Shown: positions 36,370 to 49,559, numbered from the stretch's first letter. The stretch: 64,000 nt of DNA from Silene latifolia (GCF_048544455.1 NC_133537.1:75526166-75590165); one strand, 5' to 3'. Made by a program: numbers and translations. Notes: generated by a model from the sequence alone, not told the origin.

Positions 36370-37990
36370 TTGTATGTTGTATAATGATCAGTGTTTTGTG
36401 TTACTGTAATAGTGTTACGATAATATTAATCCCAGTGTTACAATGGTTTAATTATGTTAAAGGAACAATGTACTTCGTCATTATGTTACTATAATGTACA
36501 TTTGTGTTACTGTAATACTAGTTGTTTATTTTGGTTGATATTAACTGCAATTGATTCTTATTTCTTTCTATGTAGCTCTCATTTGGCAACATGGTAGTAA
36601 TGGTAAAGTTTGCTTAAGACATTCTTCTCATTATGTCCAAAACATTTTTGCATTGACTGTTTTTGTCCTTGATCTGACTCACAGGTCTCAATTTAACATG
36701 GCTGGTGATTTTGCGTGGTTACAAATATTGCATATTACTTAGGTTGCGATACTCATTTGACGAGAACCCAAATGTTTCCCTTTTCGGTATGCAAGGAAGC
36801 CACACACGAAGGTCGAGCTTGCTGGTCGAGAATTGATGATTGGGAGAAATGCAAACATAAGGTGGCTCGTTCCGTTGAGCTGCATGAATGTCCTTAAGTC
36901 GATATATTCCAAGGTAGGTTGGGATTAGTTGCTGATAACATTCAAAGAGCTTTGCATCTTTGGCTTCAACGTCTAAGAGATAGCATTGTTGGACTTCTCG
37001 GAAGATCCTTAATCGCATGCTGAAATTAGTGGGATGCCGGTAGTTCATATCTGGACATGGACCTAAGGACATCGTTGGAGAAAGAGGTTCAATATAAGTG
37101 ATGTAAGCTATCAGAACTGAGGAGATAAGAGGTTTCTCTATCCTCGACGATACCAAATAATGGGTGGTAATTTTTTTTTAAAAAAAACTCGTCGTAATTT
37201 ATGTTGTTGGTGAAGTTAGTTGTTAAAATCTTGTAAGAGCAGTCCAAAGTGGATATAATGCAAATTTGTGTACTGGAATCGTGTAAAGCTTCATCTTATA
37301 TGATCATTTATTGTTGATTTAGAGTTCTGAACTAAACCTCTAAGTCTTGTTATTAAAACACTTATTATTGTAATACTGATAATTTAACATTGTTACTATA
37401 CCAGTTATTATTACAACTGTGTTACTTTAACATTGTTACTTTTTTTCTTCATTGTTTTAATAGTGTTACTATAACATTTTTCCTGTATTTTCATTATAGT
37501 AACATTGTTACTATAATGTCTGTAACTTGGTTACAGTAATATTGTTACGGTTGCAGTGTTTATGTAATATTGTTATGGTAATAGTGTTACTCTAACATTG
37601 TTATGGTAATAGTGTTACTCTAACATTGTTATTGTAACGTGTTACTCTTTGAAAAAAATCTCGACAACATAAATTTAGATATAAAAAAAATTATAAATCA
37701 TGAAAAAATAATTTCTTCAAAATTTTGTGACTTGTAGACAAACGCTATCAAGGTAGTATATGCTTTAAACTGGCATGGACATAAAATTTTGAGAGGTTTG
37801 TACTCAATAATCAGGCACAAACTTACGTTATACTCCGCTAAATAATAAAATCAAAAATAGTAACAATGTTACAATACCAAAAGTAACAATGTTACTATAA
37901 CAGTGTTACTATAACCGTGTCACTGTAACAGTCTCACTATAAAAGTGTCACTGTAACATTGTTATTGAAATATTGTCATTAAGAGAAGAA
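36370..37990. repeat. Scattered GTTACTGTAACA / ATTGTTAC repeats
   Basis: Dozens of short words around the palindrome TGTTACTGTAACA (variants GTTACTATAACA, ATTGTTACTATAA) are scattered from 36370 to 37660, at 37860-37990, and again at 38800-38825 and 39560-39850. They fill the spaces between the gene-like fragments of E2. Origin unknown. Confidence 0.7.
36560..37000 (+). pseudogene. Unidentified gene-like fragment in E2
   Basis: Neighbouring frames read SFDENPNVSLFGMQGSHTRR, then WSRIDDWEKCKHKVARSVEL. In the adjoining frame QGRLGLVADNIQRALHLWLQ follows. Codon-like composition and amphipathic sequence suggest a decayed piece of a real plant gene rather than random DNA, with stops and a frame change. 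I do not recognise the family. Confidence 0.35.
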
Positions 37991-38265
37991 GCTACAAAGA
38001 TGTGTCACGCATTCCTACATTACCAAGTCAATCTTGGTCCCCCAATAGATGAAGATGAACCTTTACTAGTCTGCAATAGCTGCCGCGTCTCTAGCTTTGT
38101 TCATTGGCGGCCAGCCGAACAATTTAGACATGCCTATCGACTGGTCTCTTCTCTGGAACAAATGTGGTCAACCCTGCCCAAGATACTAAAGGACAACCTT
38201 TTATTCTGCTCCGGTCGACTTCCTTCGTCTACTTCTTCAAAGGATAAGTCTTCACAAGCATAAAT
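37970..38265 (+). pseudogene. Unidentified protein fragment in E2
   Basis: A 96-codon open frame starts at 37973. The protein-like part reads HAFLHYQVNLGPPIDEDEPL, LVCNSCRVSSFVHWRPAEQF, RHAYRLVSSLEQMWSTLPKI, then LFCSGRLPSSTSSKDKSSQA. It looks like genuine coding sequence (C-x2-C pair, mixed polar/non-polar residues) but lacks flanking exons I can identify. Probably captured host DNA. Confidence 0.4.
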
Positions 38266-38309
38266 TCTACTTTTACGGCACGGACTGACATTCTGTTTCC
38301 CAATAGGCA

Positions 38310-38765
38310 GTGGGTTCTGCTCTACCTAGTGCTACATCCTTCACAACAACAAGCACAACCTAGTCCAAGTTAATTGCAGTCCATGAAAAAGCAGCAAAAC
38401 AATCAGATTGCTAGCATGTCCAGTACCTCTTCAATCTCTCAAAAACATTTGCAGAACCAACAACCGCAGCACCAAGGAGGTGATGCTAGTAATGTCCAGA
38501 ACCCGGCCAAATCAGATGCTATCTTGCATAACTTTCAAGGGACTAGTGGTCAGGATATCGGTGGCGAGGACAACCCATCAAGTGATGATAGTCGGAACCG
38601 GCCCAGCATGAGTTTCTATGGCCCAAACTTTCCTATGCCCTTCCATTCACCTAATTTTGCGCTGCCACCTTCATAACTTGGTGGTGGTAGTGCTACCAGT
38701 GGTCTCGGAGTCCCTAAAAATAATCATGGTGACAATAAGAGCCAACAACAACAACAATCGTAAAA
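38310..38765 (+). pseudogene. Gln/Ser/Asn-rich fragment, possibly TIME FOR COFFEE-like
   Basis: Starts after a TTTCCCAATAG splice-acceptor-like site with AVGSALPSATSF. It continues (after stops) MQSMKKQQNNQIASMSST, KHLQNQQPQHQGGDASNVQN, MSFYGPNFPMPFHSPNFALP and, past another stop, a GGGSATSG and Gln-rich end. The low-complexity Q/N/S style with a GPNFPMP...PNFAL motif recalls the C-terminus of the plant nuclear protein TIME FOR COFFEE. This is a tentative resemblance from memory. In-frame stops mark it as a decayed fragment carried by E2. Confidence 0.35.
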
Positions 38766-38824
38766 AGTAGCAATATTGAATGCTTCTCATTTATTGTAAT
38801 GTTTTATTACTGAGACACTGTTAC

Positions 38825-39555
38825 CAGCGGCGGATTTGTGGGGGGGGAAGTGGGGGCACGTGCCCTCACGTGACGGAAAAAAAAAAGAAAAAAAAAACTA
38901 AAAATTTATGTTTAAATATTTAGAGCGCCTATTTTTAGCATGATGATGCTCTTGATTTGGTGGTAAGAGGCTTATAAACTTTCCTGATGGTCTCGTGTTC
39001 GAATCTCACTATGGTTAGGTTTGGCTTATTTCTTTTGTATGTTCAAAGTTAGATTTAATTAATTGAATTTCAAAATGATGCTACAAGGGTTCGAACCTGG
39101 GACGTTAGGCTAGTATATTCAATGATTGTCCAACACACCAATTGCATACTAATATTGTTTGTTAAGCATATATATTTCTATATCTATAGAATTATACACT
39201 TTTAGAAGTAGTTCCATGTAAAATTTCCCACTGTCTTATAAATAAAGATTATGGTACTCTTTGGTTAATTTTTTTTACTATTTTCACGACGATAATATAT
39301 GAAATTGAAGGAGTCTCTCGAATTTTTTTTACACAGGACCCCCAATTCTACCGCCGAAAATGGATATTCCCTCTAAAATAATGCACTTGGGCTTGTTGGT
39401 ATTTGGTTTAGCCGTTTAGGGTTTGTTGATATATTTTTTCTTTACGATTATATTATTATGTATTGACGATGAAAAAATTGTAATGTATAAAAGTTGTCCG
39501 CAAATTTTTTTTTTTGGGTGTGCCCCCCTTTAGTCAAATCCTGCATCCGCCACTG
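38825..39555. mobile_element. hAT-superfamily non-autonomous element (731 bp)
   Basis: The ends are CAGCGGCGGATTTGTGG and, inverted, CAGTGGCGGATGCAGGATTTG. Inside them a GGGGGCACGTGCCC-like block is matched by GGGGGGCACACCC at the other end. The 8 bp TSD actgttac is exact (38817-38824, 39556-39563). An 8 bp TSD with CAG-type ends identifies hAT. No transposase frame. Confidence 0.9.
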
Positions 39556-39859
39556 ACTGTTACTTTAACATTGTATCATAAGGTTTGTTTGTAACACCAT
39601 TAATGTAATGTTTTTATAGCACCATTACTTTAACATTGCATCACGAGGCGACTCAGAGTAGCACTGTTAGTGTAACACGGTTATTCTAATATTTTTACTG
39701 TAAAACTACTAGTTTAAAATTGTATCAAGGGGCAAGTTAGAGTAGCGTTGTTATTGTAACATCGCTATATTAACATTTTTATTGTAACATTGTTACGCTA
39801 ATATTGTATCACAAGGTGTCGTATTGTTAGTATAACAGTGTTATTGTGAGTTCATAAGA

Positions 39860-40620
39860 TCTCCAAAAATTCAATAGTTGGAGATAGCTCCTACAAGTCA
39901 TTGGAGCAACAATAGTTAGTCTACTAAGTACCACTCATTATGCTATAGAATAACACCAGCACTTCATTCATTTGAAAAATACCATTCAGGCTATGAAAGA
40001 ACATTATACGTTATCAAAGTTGTACTAGTTTCTATGCTATCACACCTGGATCATTTGAGAAATTTTATTTTATAAATTTAGAAATTCGAGCAGTAATATC
40101 AAGAGCACACAAAATCGTGTGTGAACACAGATCAATAAAAATGAGATAATCAATCATATAATGTACACACAGAATCGAGTGTGACATAAAAATGATGTTA
40201 TAACAAAGAGTAAAACTCAGAAAATGATGAATATTAACATAAACGTCTTGATTAAGCAATAAAATAGCACATAATTACTCAAACTTAAATCAAACAACAT
40301 TAACATAACTAAATCTCAAATATCAGAATAATCACGTATAATCACACAATATAACTTCAAAATTGGACATAAGAACTAAAACTAATAAAAATAGTGTTGA
40401 TTTTACCTCTTATTTTTGCTGTAACTATGAAATGATCAAATTCGTGATTAATCGATTTCGATTGGACTTTGTACACTTCTCGTGATTTTTGCAAACTTTT
40501 TCGTTGATTGTTTTGAGATTTTTTTCCGTTGATTTTAGGGGTTTTGGTAGGGAGAGAATGAAAGAGGTGAAATCTGATTATTTGTCATGTTTGGTTTTGG
40601 GTAGGGAAGTCTAACTTCGA
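39860..40620. other. AT-rich right interior of E2
   Basis: No supported gene or repeat. It leads into the right TIR at about 40620-40706. Confidence 0.5.
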
Positions 40621-40706
40621 CGTGGGTCAATGTAAAGCGTTAGATCTCGCATCATTCAATGGCCTATAATTACAGGACGGACTCATGCTGGACTCACCGG
40701 ATGCGC

Positions 40707-41115
<409 letters not shown>

Positions 41116-41235
41116 TATATATAGAATTGAGATCAAATGAGTCCTCCTTATTAAGGTGAGTCCTTGAGTTCTAATCTAAGCCTTTAGATCTAAAAATTTG
41201 ATGGCTAAGATTAGAGCAAAATAATAGAGGACTGA

Positions 41236-41245
41236 GATATAAAAA
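41236..41245 (+). promoter_or_regulatory. TATA-like site in E3
   Basis: GATATAAAAACT is followed by AAACCCTAAACTCTCC and a C/T-rich stretch. E4 has the same order at 43519 (CTATATAAAACACAC then CCTAATATC and C/T-rich DNA), and E1 has it on the minus strand near 29088. The recurrence suggests a promoter-leader module. Confidence 0.4.
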
Positions 41246-42654
41246 CTAGAAAACCCTAAACTCTCCTCACAATTCACTACCTCACAAACACACTATTTCT
41301 CACTTCTCTCTCTTTCTCTCATCTTCTCTCTCTCCCTCCGATTTTCATCCACCTACTCCGACTGCCGCCACCAATGCCGCCCCTCACGCACACAAGCCCA
41401 CTACTGCCGCTATTCACACATCAGACACCAACCGACACCTCCTCTTCGTCACCACCCGACACCTCCTCTTCTGCCTCCATCTTGCCGCCTCTCTCCCTTC
41501 TCCCTTTTCTTTTTTCTTTTTCAGATCTGAGAAATAAGTTGGTTAGTGGTGGTGGGTCATGTGTGCGGCTGGTGCGTGGTTGGAGATGCGGTGGGTATTG
41601 GTGGTTCCGCCCCTCTCTCCCTTCTCCTTTCTTTTTTTTTTTGGTCAGATCTTGGTGGTGGTGAGTGGCGCTGTTTGGTGTCGGTGGTGTTTGTCTTTTT
41701 TTTTTCCAGATTTCCTTTTTTTTTTGGTTTGTTGTTGGTGGTGGCCAGAGGTGTGGTGGTTGCCATGGGTGGGTATGGGTTAGAAGGGTGGTTGTCGTTT
41801 TACTTTTTATTTTGGGGGTTGTTGGTCGGGGTGGTCAGATTTATCTTTTTTTTTTTTTTTTTACAGATCTATTTTTTTTATACAGATTTATGTCGTGGGA
41901 GTGTTGGTTAGAGGCGGTGGTGGTGGTGTCGTGGTCATGTGTCAGGCGGTTGAAGGAGGTGTGGGTGGTTATTAGTATAAAGTTTCAGTGGTATTTTTTT
42001 TTGATAAGGTAAGGAAATTAGGATGATTATAAATCAACCTATAACATCCTTGCGGATGCGGAAGAAAACCGTAAACGAAATCCGAAGACTTCCATTTACC
42101 ACAAAGTAACCATAAAGATATAAGGATACAAAGAAAAACTCTCTTCCAAAGAGTAAGTCACTTTAAATACCCCATAAGAGAAAAAAAATAAACTCATTAG
42201 AATAACAAAAAGACTTAGAAATAACCTTACAAATTCAACACAAACAGTGAGGAAACAAAAAACCTCAACTGCCTTCATTCATACCCGAGGCCCCTGAAAA
42301 ACGAACCCTACCCAGAAAATACGAACTCGGGAGGCTCCTAGGCCACAACGCCTTTGTTAAAGTGTACCACGCGCGTGACACACGCACGAGTCACATCGTA
42401 TCCGTAAAAGCCGTTAGCAAAACCCGAGTCGATAAAGACGGTATGGATTAAAGTTACAACGCTTATATGGAGTAAAGTTACGCTTATATGGACTAAAGTT
42501 ACATATATATGGACAAAAGTTACGCTCTGATATGGACTAATTATACTCGCCAAGGACTTAATTTACATAAGTTCAAATTAGTATAAAGTTACAATCCTAA
42601 AAAAATTAAAGTTTCAAAAATTATGACTAAAGTTACAATCGTAAAACATTAAAG

Positions 42655-43150
42655 TTAGATTCATAAAATTACAATATTTACATAAAATTTATAAATCAGT
42701 AAAATTAATAAATTCAAATTTTTATATTAGAAATTGTCTAATAAAATTAAAGTTTCAATTTTTAGCATTAAAATTTCACTCGTAAAACATTAATGTTACA
42801 TTTATAAATCAGTAAAATTAAATAAATTCAAATTTTTATATTAGAAATTGTCTAAAAAAAATTAAAGTTTCAATTTTTACCATTAAAGTTTCACTCATAG
42901 AACATTAAAATTACATTTATAAATCAGTAAAATTAAGTAAATTCAAATTTTTTTTAATAGAAATTGTCTAAAAAAATTAAAGTTTCAATTTTTAGCATTA
43001 AAGTTTCACTCGTAAAACATTAAAGTTACATTTATAAATCAGTAAAACTAAATAAATTCAAATTTTTATATTAAAAATTGTCTAAAAAAATTAAAGTTTC
43101 AATTTTAAGCATTAAAGTTTCACTCGTAAAACATTAAAATTAGACTCAAA
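42655..43150. repeat. Roughly 115 bp tandem repeat, about four copies, in E3
   Basis: The unit contains TTTATAAATCAGTAAAATTA, AAATTGTCTAAAAAAATTAA, AGTTTCAATTTTTAGCATTA and TTTCACTCGTAAAACATTA. Unit starts at about 42687, 42801, 42915 and 43031. A related array lies in E4 (44390-44770). Confidence 0.85.
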
Positions 43151-43407
43151 AATTAATTTTATATATTTAATATAAAATTTTATAACATAAATTTATATTT
43201 TTATTTATAAAATGACCTTAAATATTAAAGTTATAATTTTAAAGAATTGAAGTTACAACAATAAATTAAAGTTACATTTATAAAACACTAAAATTTTCAT
43301 CGTAAAATTTTAAAATATTAACCATCAATTTTAAAAGATCAATGGCTTAGATTAGGACTTAGGGACTCACCATTTTAGGTGGACTCATTTGAACTTGACT
43401 ATATATA

Positions 43408-45022
43408 AAAATGGGATCAAGAGAGTCCACCTATTTACATGAGTCCCATGAGTCCTAATCTCAACCCTTAGATTGTAACAAAATGAAGGGCTAAGATTAA
43501 ATCTAAAAATAAAGAACCTATATAAAACACACTAAAACCTAATATCTATTCATTTCACTGCCTCTCACTTCTGTCTCTTCCTCCCTTTTCCTCTCTCGCC
43601 TCTCTCATCACTCACCAACCCCATAAACGCCGCCCTTTACCCTTACGAGCCGCGCCGGTCCACACCGGTACCACACACGCACACGCGACGCCCCTTCCCT
43701 CACGCCGCCGCTTTATCTCCTCCTCGCCTCTCTTCTTCTTCCCTCGGTCACCACCCCGACACCACTACCGCCGCCCTCGCCTCCTCGGCCTTCACCACGC
43801 ACGTCCCCTCTCGCCCTTGCATCCTCTCCGCCCTTGCCGCCTCTTTTCCTTCTTTTTCTCTTTTTTTGTTTTTTTTTTTTACGCCTCTTTCCTTTTTTTT
43901 TTTTTTTTTTTTTTTCCAGATCTGAGTAAGGAGTGTTTGTTGTTGTTTGTGGTGGGTCATTTGTGGTGATGGTGGTGGTGAAGCCGTGGTTCCTGCCGCT
44001 TCTGCTTTCGTTTTTTTTTGCTGCAGGGTGTCGTGGTTGGTGGTGGTGGTTGCAGGGGGGTTGTGGGGCTGGCATGGTGGTGAAGTTAGTGGTGGGTCAG
44101 GGGTGGACATTGGTGGTGGGTCAGGGGTTGACGTTGGTGGTCGGGGTGGACGTTGGTGGTGGGTCAGGTGGTGGTCGTGTTGGCCGTTGGTGGTGGGTGG
44201 TTACCTATATATAAAATGACTCACAAGCATTAAAGTTCGACTCACAAGCATTAAAGTTCCGACTCACAAGCATTAAAGTTACACTTATATGGACTAAAGT
44301 TACGATGGACTAATAATACTCGCCAAGGACTTAAGTTACAAACCTAAAAAAATAAAGTTTCAAAAATTATGACTAAAGTTTTTATTGTAAAACATTAAAG
44401 TTACATTCATAAAATTTCAATATTTACGTAAAATTTATAAATTAGCAAAATTAATTAAAATCAAATTTTTATATTAGAAAATGTCTAAAAAAATTAAAGT
44501 TTCATATTTTAACATCAAAGTTTCAGTCGTATAAAATTAAAGTTATATTTATAAATTAATAAAATTAAATAAATTAAAATTTTTATATTACAAATTGGCT
44601 AAAAAAATTAAAGTTTCAAATTTTAGCATTAAAGTTTTACTCGTATAACATTAAAGTTACATTTATAAATAAGTAAATTAAATAAATTCAAATTTTTATA
44701 ATAGAAATTATCGAAAAAAATTAAAGTTTCGATTTTTAGCATTAAAGTTTTACTCGTAAAACATTAAAATTTCATTCAAAAAACAATTTTATATATTTAA
44801 AATAAAATTTGATAACATAAATTTAAATTTTTATTTATAAAATGACCTTAAATATTAAAGTTACAATCATAAAGAATTAAAGTTACATTTATAAATTAAA
44901 GTTACGCTTGTACAACATTAAAGTTACAGTTTAAAAGTTTCAAATCTCAAATATCAATCTTAAAAGATCAATGGTCAAGATTAGAACTCATGGACTCACC
45001 ATTTTAGGTGGACGCATTTGAA

Positions 45023-45024
<2 letters not shown>
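43408..45024. mobile_element. TA-parked TIR element E4
   Basis: The left terminus GGGATCAAGAGAGTCCACC...CATGAGTCC and the inverted right terminus GAGTTCAAATGCGTCCACC...GGTGAGTCC show the same two-motif TIR as E3. The interior has the same order: TATA-like site, C/T-rich leader, T-rich CAGATCTGAG (about 43917), GGTGG-rich stretch, then the ATTAAAGTTAC repeat array. A diverged sister of E3 inserted next to it. Confidence 0.68.
44390..44770. repeat. ATTAAAGTTAC tandem array in E4
   Basis: About three to four diverged copies of the same roughly 115 bp unit as in E3 (ATTTATAAATTAATAAAATT, AAAAAAATTAAAGTTTC and ACTCGTAAAACATTAAA words). Confidence 0.8.

Positions 45025-45471
<447 letters not shown>

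Positions 45472-45557
<86 letters not shown>
45472..45557. repeat. (TA)n microsatellite between E5 and E6
   Basis: Near-pure TA run. Confidence 0.97.
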
Positions 45558-45560
<3 letters not shown>

Positions 45561-46498
45561 AAGATCCGGTGAGAACGAACATTCGGTGAGAACGAGATAA
45601 ATAACTGAGATCACACGCAACTCACCCCACATCTCCCTCCCATCTTCATCCACCCAACAAACTAAACTGCCTAACCACATATTCAGAGTCAGCCATCGCC
45701 GGTAGCCACCACGACCAACACCGGTGACATCACCATCTGACCCATATGTTACCGACGAGGTCACCGACCAACCTGTACAACACCGCCGACAACGAACCAC
45801 CTTGCACAGCTGCACTGCCCTAATATATTGCCGAACTGACGCCTTCCTCACCACCATCACAACCGCACTAACCCTCTTTGGCGCGTCTTTTCGGCCAGCA
45901 ACCACCTCCTTCCACCTTGTATTTTCCATCGCCGTCGCTATCAAATCATTTGGCAAAAATCACCGGTCTCACCTCTTGTTTCTTAGATCAATCAGTTTTC
46001 AATTGTGAAAAATCAATAATTCGCAAAAAATCAATCGTTATATTGGCATAACCAAAGGATTTTAGTCCGAAAAAATAATTTTCTGCTGATTGTAGAATGG
46101 TGGTTTCGATAACGGCGACATCACGCCGGAGATTGGTGGCGAGAAGGCTGATAAGTGGTGATGTGAAGGAAGTGCAGAAGTCAACAATTGTTCCCGTATG
46201 GTCTGGTTTGATCGGTGTTTATTGCTGGTGTAGTGGTGGCCTCGTTATGATGATGGTGATAGTGATTGTGGATGCTTATGAAAAATGGGAAGAGAAGCAG
46301 TCGATATTAGTATTTAAGTCTTGTCATATGCTAATTATTCAACAGCAAATTACTTGTGTATATATTCTCGGATGTATTTGTTACACTATCTTTTGTTCAT
46401 TGTGTATGTCTCATTTTTCAAAGAGTGTATTTTCTACTTTATCTTTGACATATTGTTTGTTCATTGTGTGTGTCATTTTTTTTAGGAAAAAATGAGTT

Positions 46499-46661
46499 AG
46501 CGTCACCCGGTGGCGCTCAATCTCGGCGTCACCCTCTCACAAGCAATAAATGTGGACCCCCAAAATAATGGATAAATCCCATAAAATAAGCGAGGAACTC
46601 AATAATAAAGGGTGCATGTGAGAAGGTGGCCCCGAAATTGGGTGCCACCCGGTGGCGCCGT
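46499..46661. mobile_element. MITE with about 40 bp TIRs
   Basis: The left arm has GCGTCACCCGGTGGCGC then CGTCACCCTCTCAC. The right arm inverted has GCGCCACCGGGTGGCACCC then GGCCACCTTCTCAC. Compact, non-coding, target duplication not clear. Confidence 0.65.
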
Positions 46662-47005
46662 ATTTTTAAAGTGTTTGTATATTCAACCATTTATCTTTGA
46701 AATGGTGTGTGTTGTTAATGGAACTAGTATAGTACCATACTATAACATGTCATCTTATGTATACAATTCGGGATTTATTTAGTTTTTGGTAACATTAAAA
46801 TTATTACCATATGCATGAATTATATTACCAGATACATTAATCGTAATTGAGAAAAAGCGTAACTAGAATTGGATGAAGTGTATCTGCATCGTTATAAAAT
46901 GTATCTAAAATTCAAGTGAAAAGCGACCCTATAATAGTTTAAATTGTATTTGAAATTTGGTAAAAAAAAATGCATATATGACACACGGAGTATATTTGTG
47001 ATTTT

Positions 47006-47195
47006 CAATTGGTCTCCCTTGTGACGGGTTACCATTTGTGGCGGATATTTTGTGAGATAAAATGGTAACAAAATGGGTTAGTGGAGAAAGGGGACCACAT
47101 GAATAGTGTTGCAGAGAGAGAAAAAGTGGGTACTTTGTGAGGTAAAATGGTATCCGTCACTCAAGAGTGACGGATATGTGCCGTCACAAACAAGA
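47006..47195. mobile_element. Small MULE-like MITE with 12 bp flanking repeat
   Basis: A direct repeat atttgtgatttt at 46994-47005 and 47196-47207 flanks DNA with TTGTGACGG-type inverted words near both ends. The flank length (9-12 bp) suits Mutator-like elements. The tips match only partly. Confidence 0.55.
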
Positions 47196-48353
47196 ATTTG
47201 TGATTTTAATGTATATAGGAGTTTAAAAAAAATAGAACAAATGTATGTACATTGTTAAAAAAATGTATCTAGAGTTTAGATAAAAAGCGTACCTATGATA
47301 ATATAATGTGTGTCTGAGATTTTATAATAATGTAGATTCATTTAATAATGATGTAGATACACTTTTTTCAATCCTAGGTACATTTTCTCCCACATAGATA
47401 CAAAAATACGAACTACCTATATACACAAATTATTATTCTAGATACAGAAATACGTGATTTGAATACACGTATATAACATGACTCAAATACACAAAAGTCA
47501 ACCCAAATAAAAAATTCAAACCAATTAAAAATCCACAAAACAAATCTTAATTTTTAAAGGGGGGAAATAAAGCTTGTAAAAGGAAGTCAGCTAAATCCAA
47601 AAATTTCACCCAAACATCACAAACCCCTGCCTTCTTCTTCGTTGGCTCAATCCTCAATCCCCATTTTCATATAGCCTCAAATTATTAATCAATTACCTAT
47701 GTGAATGTCTTCAACCAACAAATTTCAGTCACAGTTGCCCACATTTACCACCATTAATCACCAATCGCCCACCTTAAAACACCTTGGAATAGTCACAATC
47801 ACTTTTCTACGGAAAATCAGACCAACACATGCCCTCTATACACCATCACTACAACCCATATTCTCCGACGACAGCAACAACCACTGTCATTTTTAGCCAC
47901 TCCCGCTGACGGAGCTTCGACGACAATTACATCTGCCTTTTCCACCACGAAGCCACCTCCTCTTTGTTTTCCCCCTAATTATTAATATCGGGATTTATAA
48001 ATTCCGGTACAGAAAGTACGACCACCTGTCGAAATTGTTATCGTCGGTGTGACGGCGCTGGTGGCACGGTTGTTGTGGTATGATGATAAGGAGGGACGAC
48101 GATGGTGGATTGGTCGAGCTCCGACGATCATATAGCGGTGTTGGTGAGATTCTCCGACGAGAGTCTTGTTGGATCTCCGACAACTCGGGCTCTTGGTGAA
48201 ATGTGGTAGGTGTTAAATTACGAAATGATGGGACGAAGGGTAGTTTGCGTGCGTTTAAGTAGGATTTGTTTAAGATTTAATCAGAGCCTTTCATATTAGT
48301 TTAATCTAATGGTAGATATGCGTTCTCACCGAATGATCGTTCTCACCCGATCC

Positions 48354-48356
<3 letters not shown>

Positions 48357-48445
<89 letters not shown>
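48357..48445. repeat. (CT)n(TA)n microsatellite between E6 and E7
   Basis: CT run to about 48396, then TA. Confidence 0.97.
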
Positions 48446-48449
<4 letters not shown>

Positions 48450-48628
48450 CAGGTTCCGGTGAGAACTAGCAAAATAATGAGAAACCGTGAGAACCCTTAC
48501 TAAATCTTTACCAAATCTTATTTCGAAAGTTTTGATGGATGATTTACCCTTAGTTTAGTTTATTCAAACACATGCTTTGGTATAGCTAAACATAACTTAT
48601 CGATTTTATTAACAAAATATAAACTTTA

Positions 48629-49501
48629 GGAAAAATTGCAAATTACTACCTAGTATAATCAGTATTTTTCAAAATACTACATATTATAACTTTTTATTCA
48701 AAGTACTACCTTCAAAGTTACAACTTTTCCTAAATTGCTACCTAATAAGCTTAATTAGCTCTTAATTGAGGTAAATTAATCAAAACTCATAAATTAATAT
48801 TGGACACCCATTTTACCCTCTTTAAATACTCATTCCTCATCATATTCTTAACTTTTTTTACCACCACCAGAATTCAGCCCCCACATCACCAAAAGCACTG
48901 CAACCACCGCCAATAGTATCACGTCGGCCCAGTCCCACCATCTTCAATATTCACCACACCTAACATCATCTCCCACCTAACCACACATTAATAATCCACC
49001 ACCATAGCGCCACCTAAGTCCCACCTTTACCTTACAACTACCACGTCTAAACCACCACCACCACCACACCTAAAGCCCCAACTAGCGAAAATCTTAGATC
49101 TAAGGAGTAAGATTCCTGAAGGTGCAATTACATCCTAAGGTAGTGTTGTAGTGATGTGGACGACAAGTGGGAATCACAGTCGTGGTGGGTTTATGGTGAT
49201 TTCTGAAGGTGGTGACAGTTGATAGTGGTGTTCTGTGGAGGAAGAGAATGCAAAAGAAAGGATTGATTAGTGAGGGGTAGTATTAATAAGGGTATAATGG
49301 GTAGTTCATTTAGGATTAAATTAAAAGAGGGGAAAAATCCATGAAAGTCACCTTATAATGTCAATTAAGTGCTAAATCAAATTATTAGGTAGCAACTTAA
49401 GAAGAGTTGTAGTTTTATAGGTAGTAATGTGAATAAACAGATATAATATGTAGTATTTTGCAAAATTTCAACTATAATAGGTAGTATTTTGCAATTGGGC
49501 C
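48629..49501. mobile_element. Mutator-like element with about 120 bp TIRs, nested in E7
   Basis: The left arm runs AAATTGCAAATTACTACCTA... to GCTACCTAATAAG (about 48752). The right arm, inverted, runs CAATTGCAAAATACTACCTA... to TTGCTACCTAATAATTT. Flanks are taaacttta (48620-48628) and ctaacttta (49502-49510), an imperfect 9 bp TSD. Long TIRs with 9 bp TSDs are Mutator-like. The interior is C-rich then G-rich with AGATCTAAGG and no transposase. Confidence 0.75.
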
Positions 49502-49559
49502 CTAACTTTATGTACAAAATTACAATTAGATACACCAAAATGGCTATTGATGCACCAAA

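Larger units (their letters stand above)
41124..43400. mobile_element. TA-parked TIR element E3
   Basis: Left terminus: GATCAAATGAGTCCTCC, then AAGGTGAGTCCTTGAG. Right terminus read inward: AAGTTCAAATGAGTCCACC, then AATGGTGAGTCCCTAAGTCC. Both continue into TCTAATCTAAGCC. A promoter-like GATATAAAAA (about 41236), a C/T-rich leader (41265-41340) and T-rich CAGATCT blocks fill the left half. A roughly 115 bp tandem repeat fills the right. Pro/Ser- and Val/Phe-rich frames over 41370-42012 are compositional and not accepted as genes. Confidence 0.7.
45558..48356. mobile_element. TA-parked TIR element E6
   Basis: Left terminus AGATCCGGTGAGAACGAAC then ATTCGGTGAGAACGAG; right terminus read inward GATCGGGTGAGAACGATC then ATTCGGTGAGAACGC. 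That is about 35 bp of strong inverted match with the doubled GGTGAGAACG motif. The right end meets (CT)n(TA)n. It contains two MITEs (46499-46661, 47006-47195). Gene-like frames (45724-46008 and 46097-46495) show no recognised domain and are not called. Confidence 0.78.

Noticed and set aside
41374-42012. Pro/Ser-rich and Val/Phe-rich overlapping frames in E3
   Set aside because: Several frames are open at once, as expected for C/T-rich then GGTGG-rich DNA. No domain.
45724-46495. Two open frames in E6 (94 and 132 codons)
   Set aside because: No recognisable domain, no conserved neighbour, and composition similar to the non-coding parts of the other elements.
45558-48356. Helitron interpretation of the TA-flanked elements
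   Set aside because: Both ends are clear inverted repeats of each other, which Helitrons lack.
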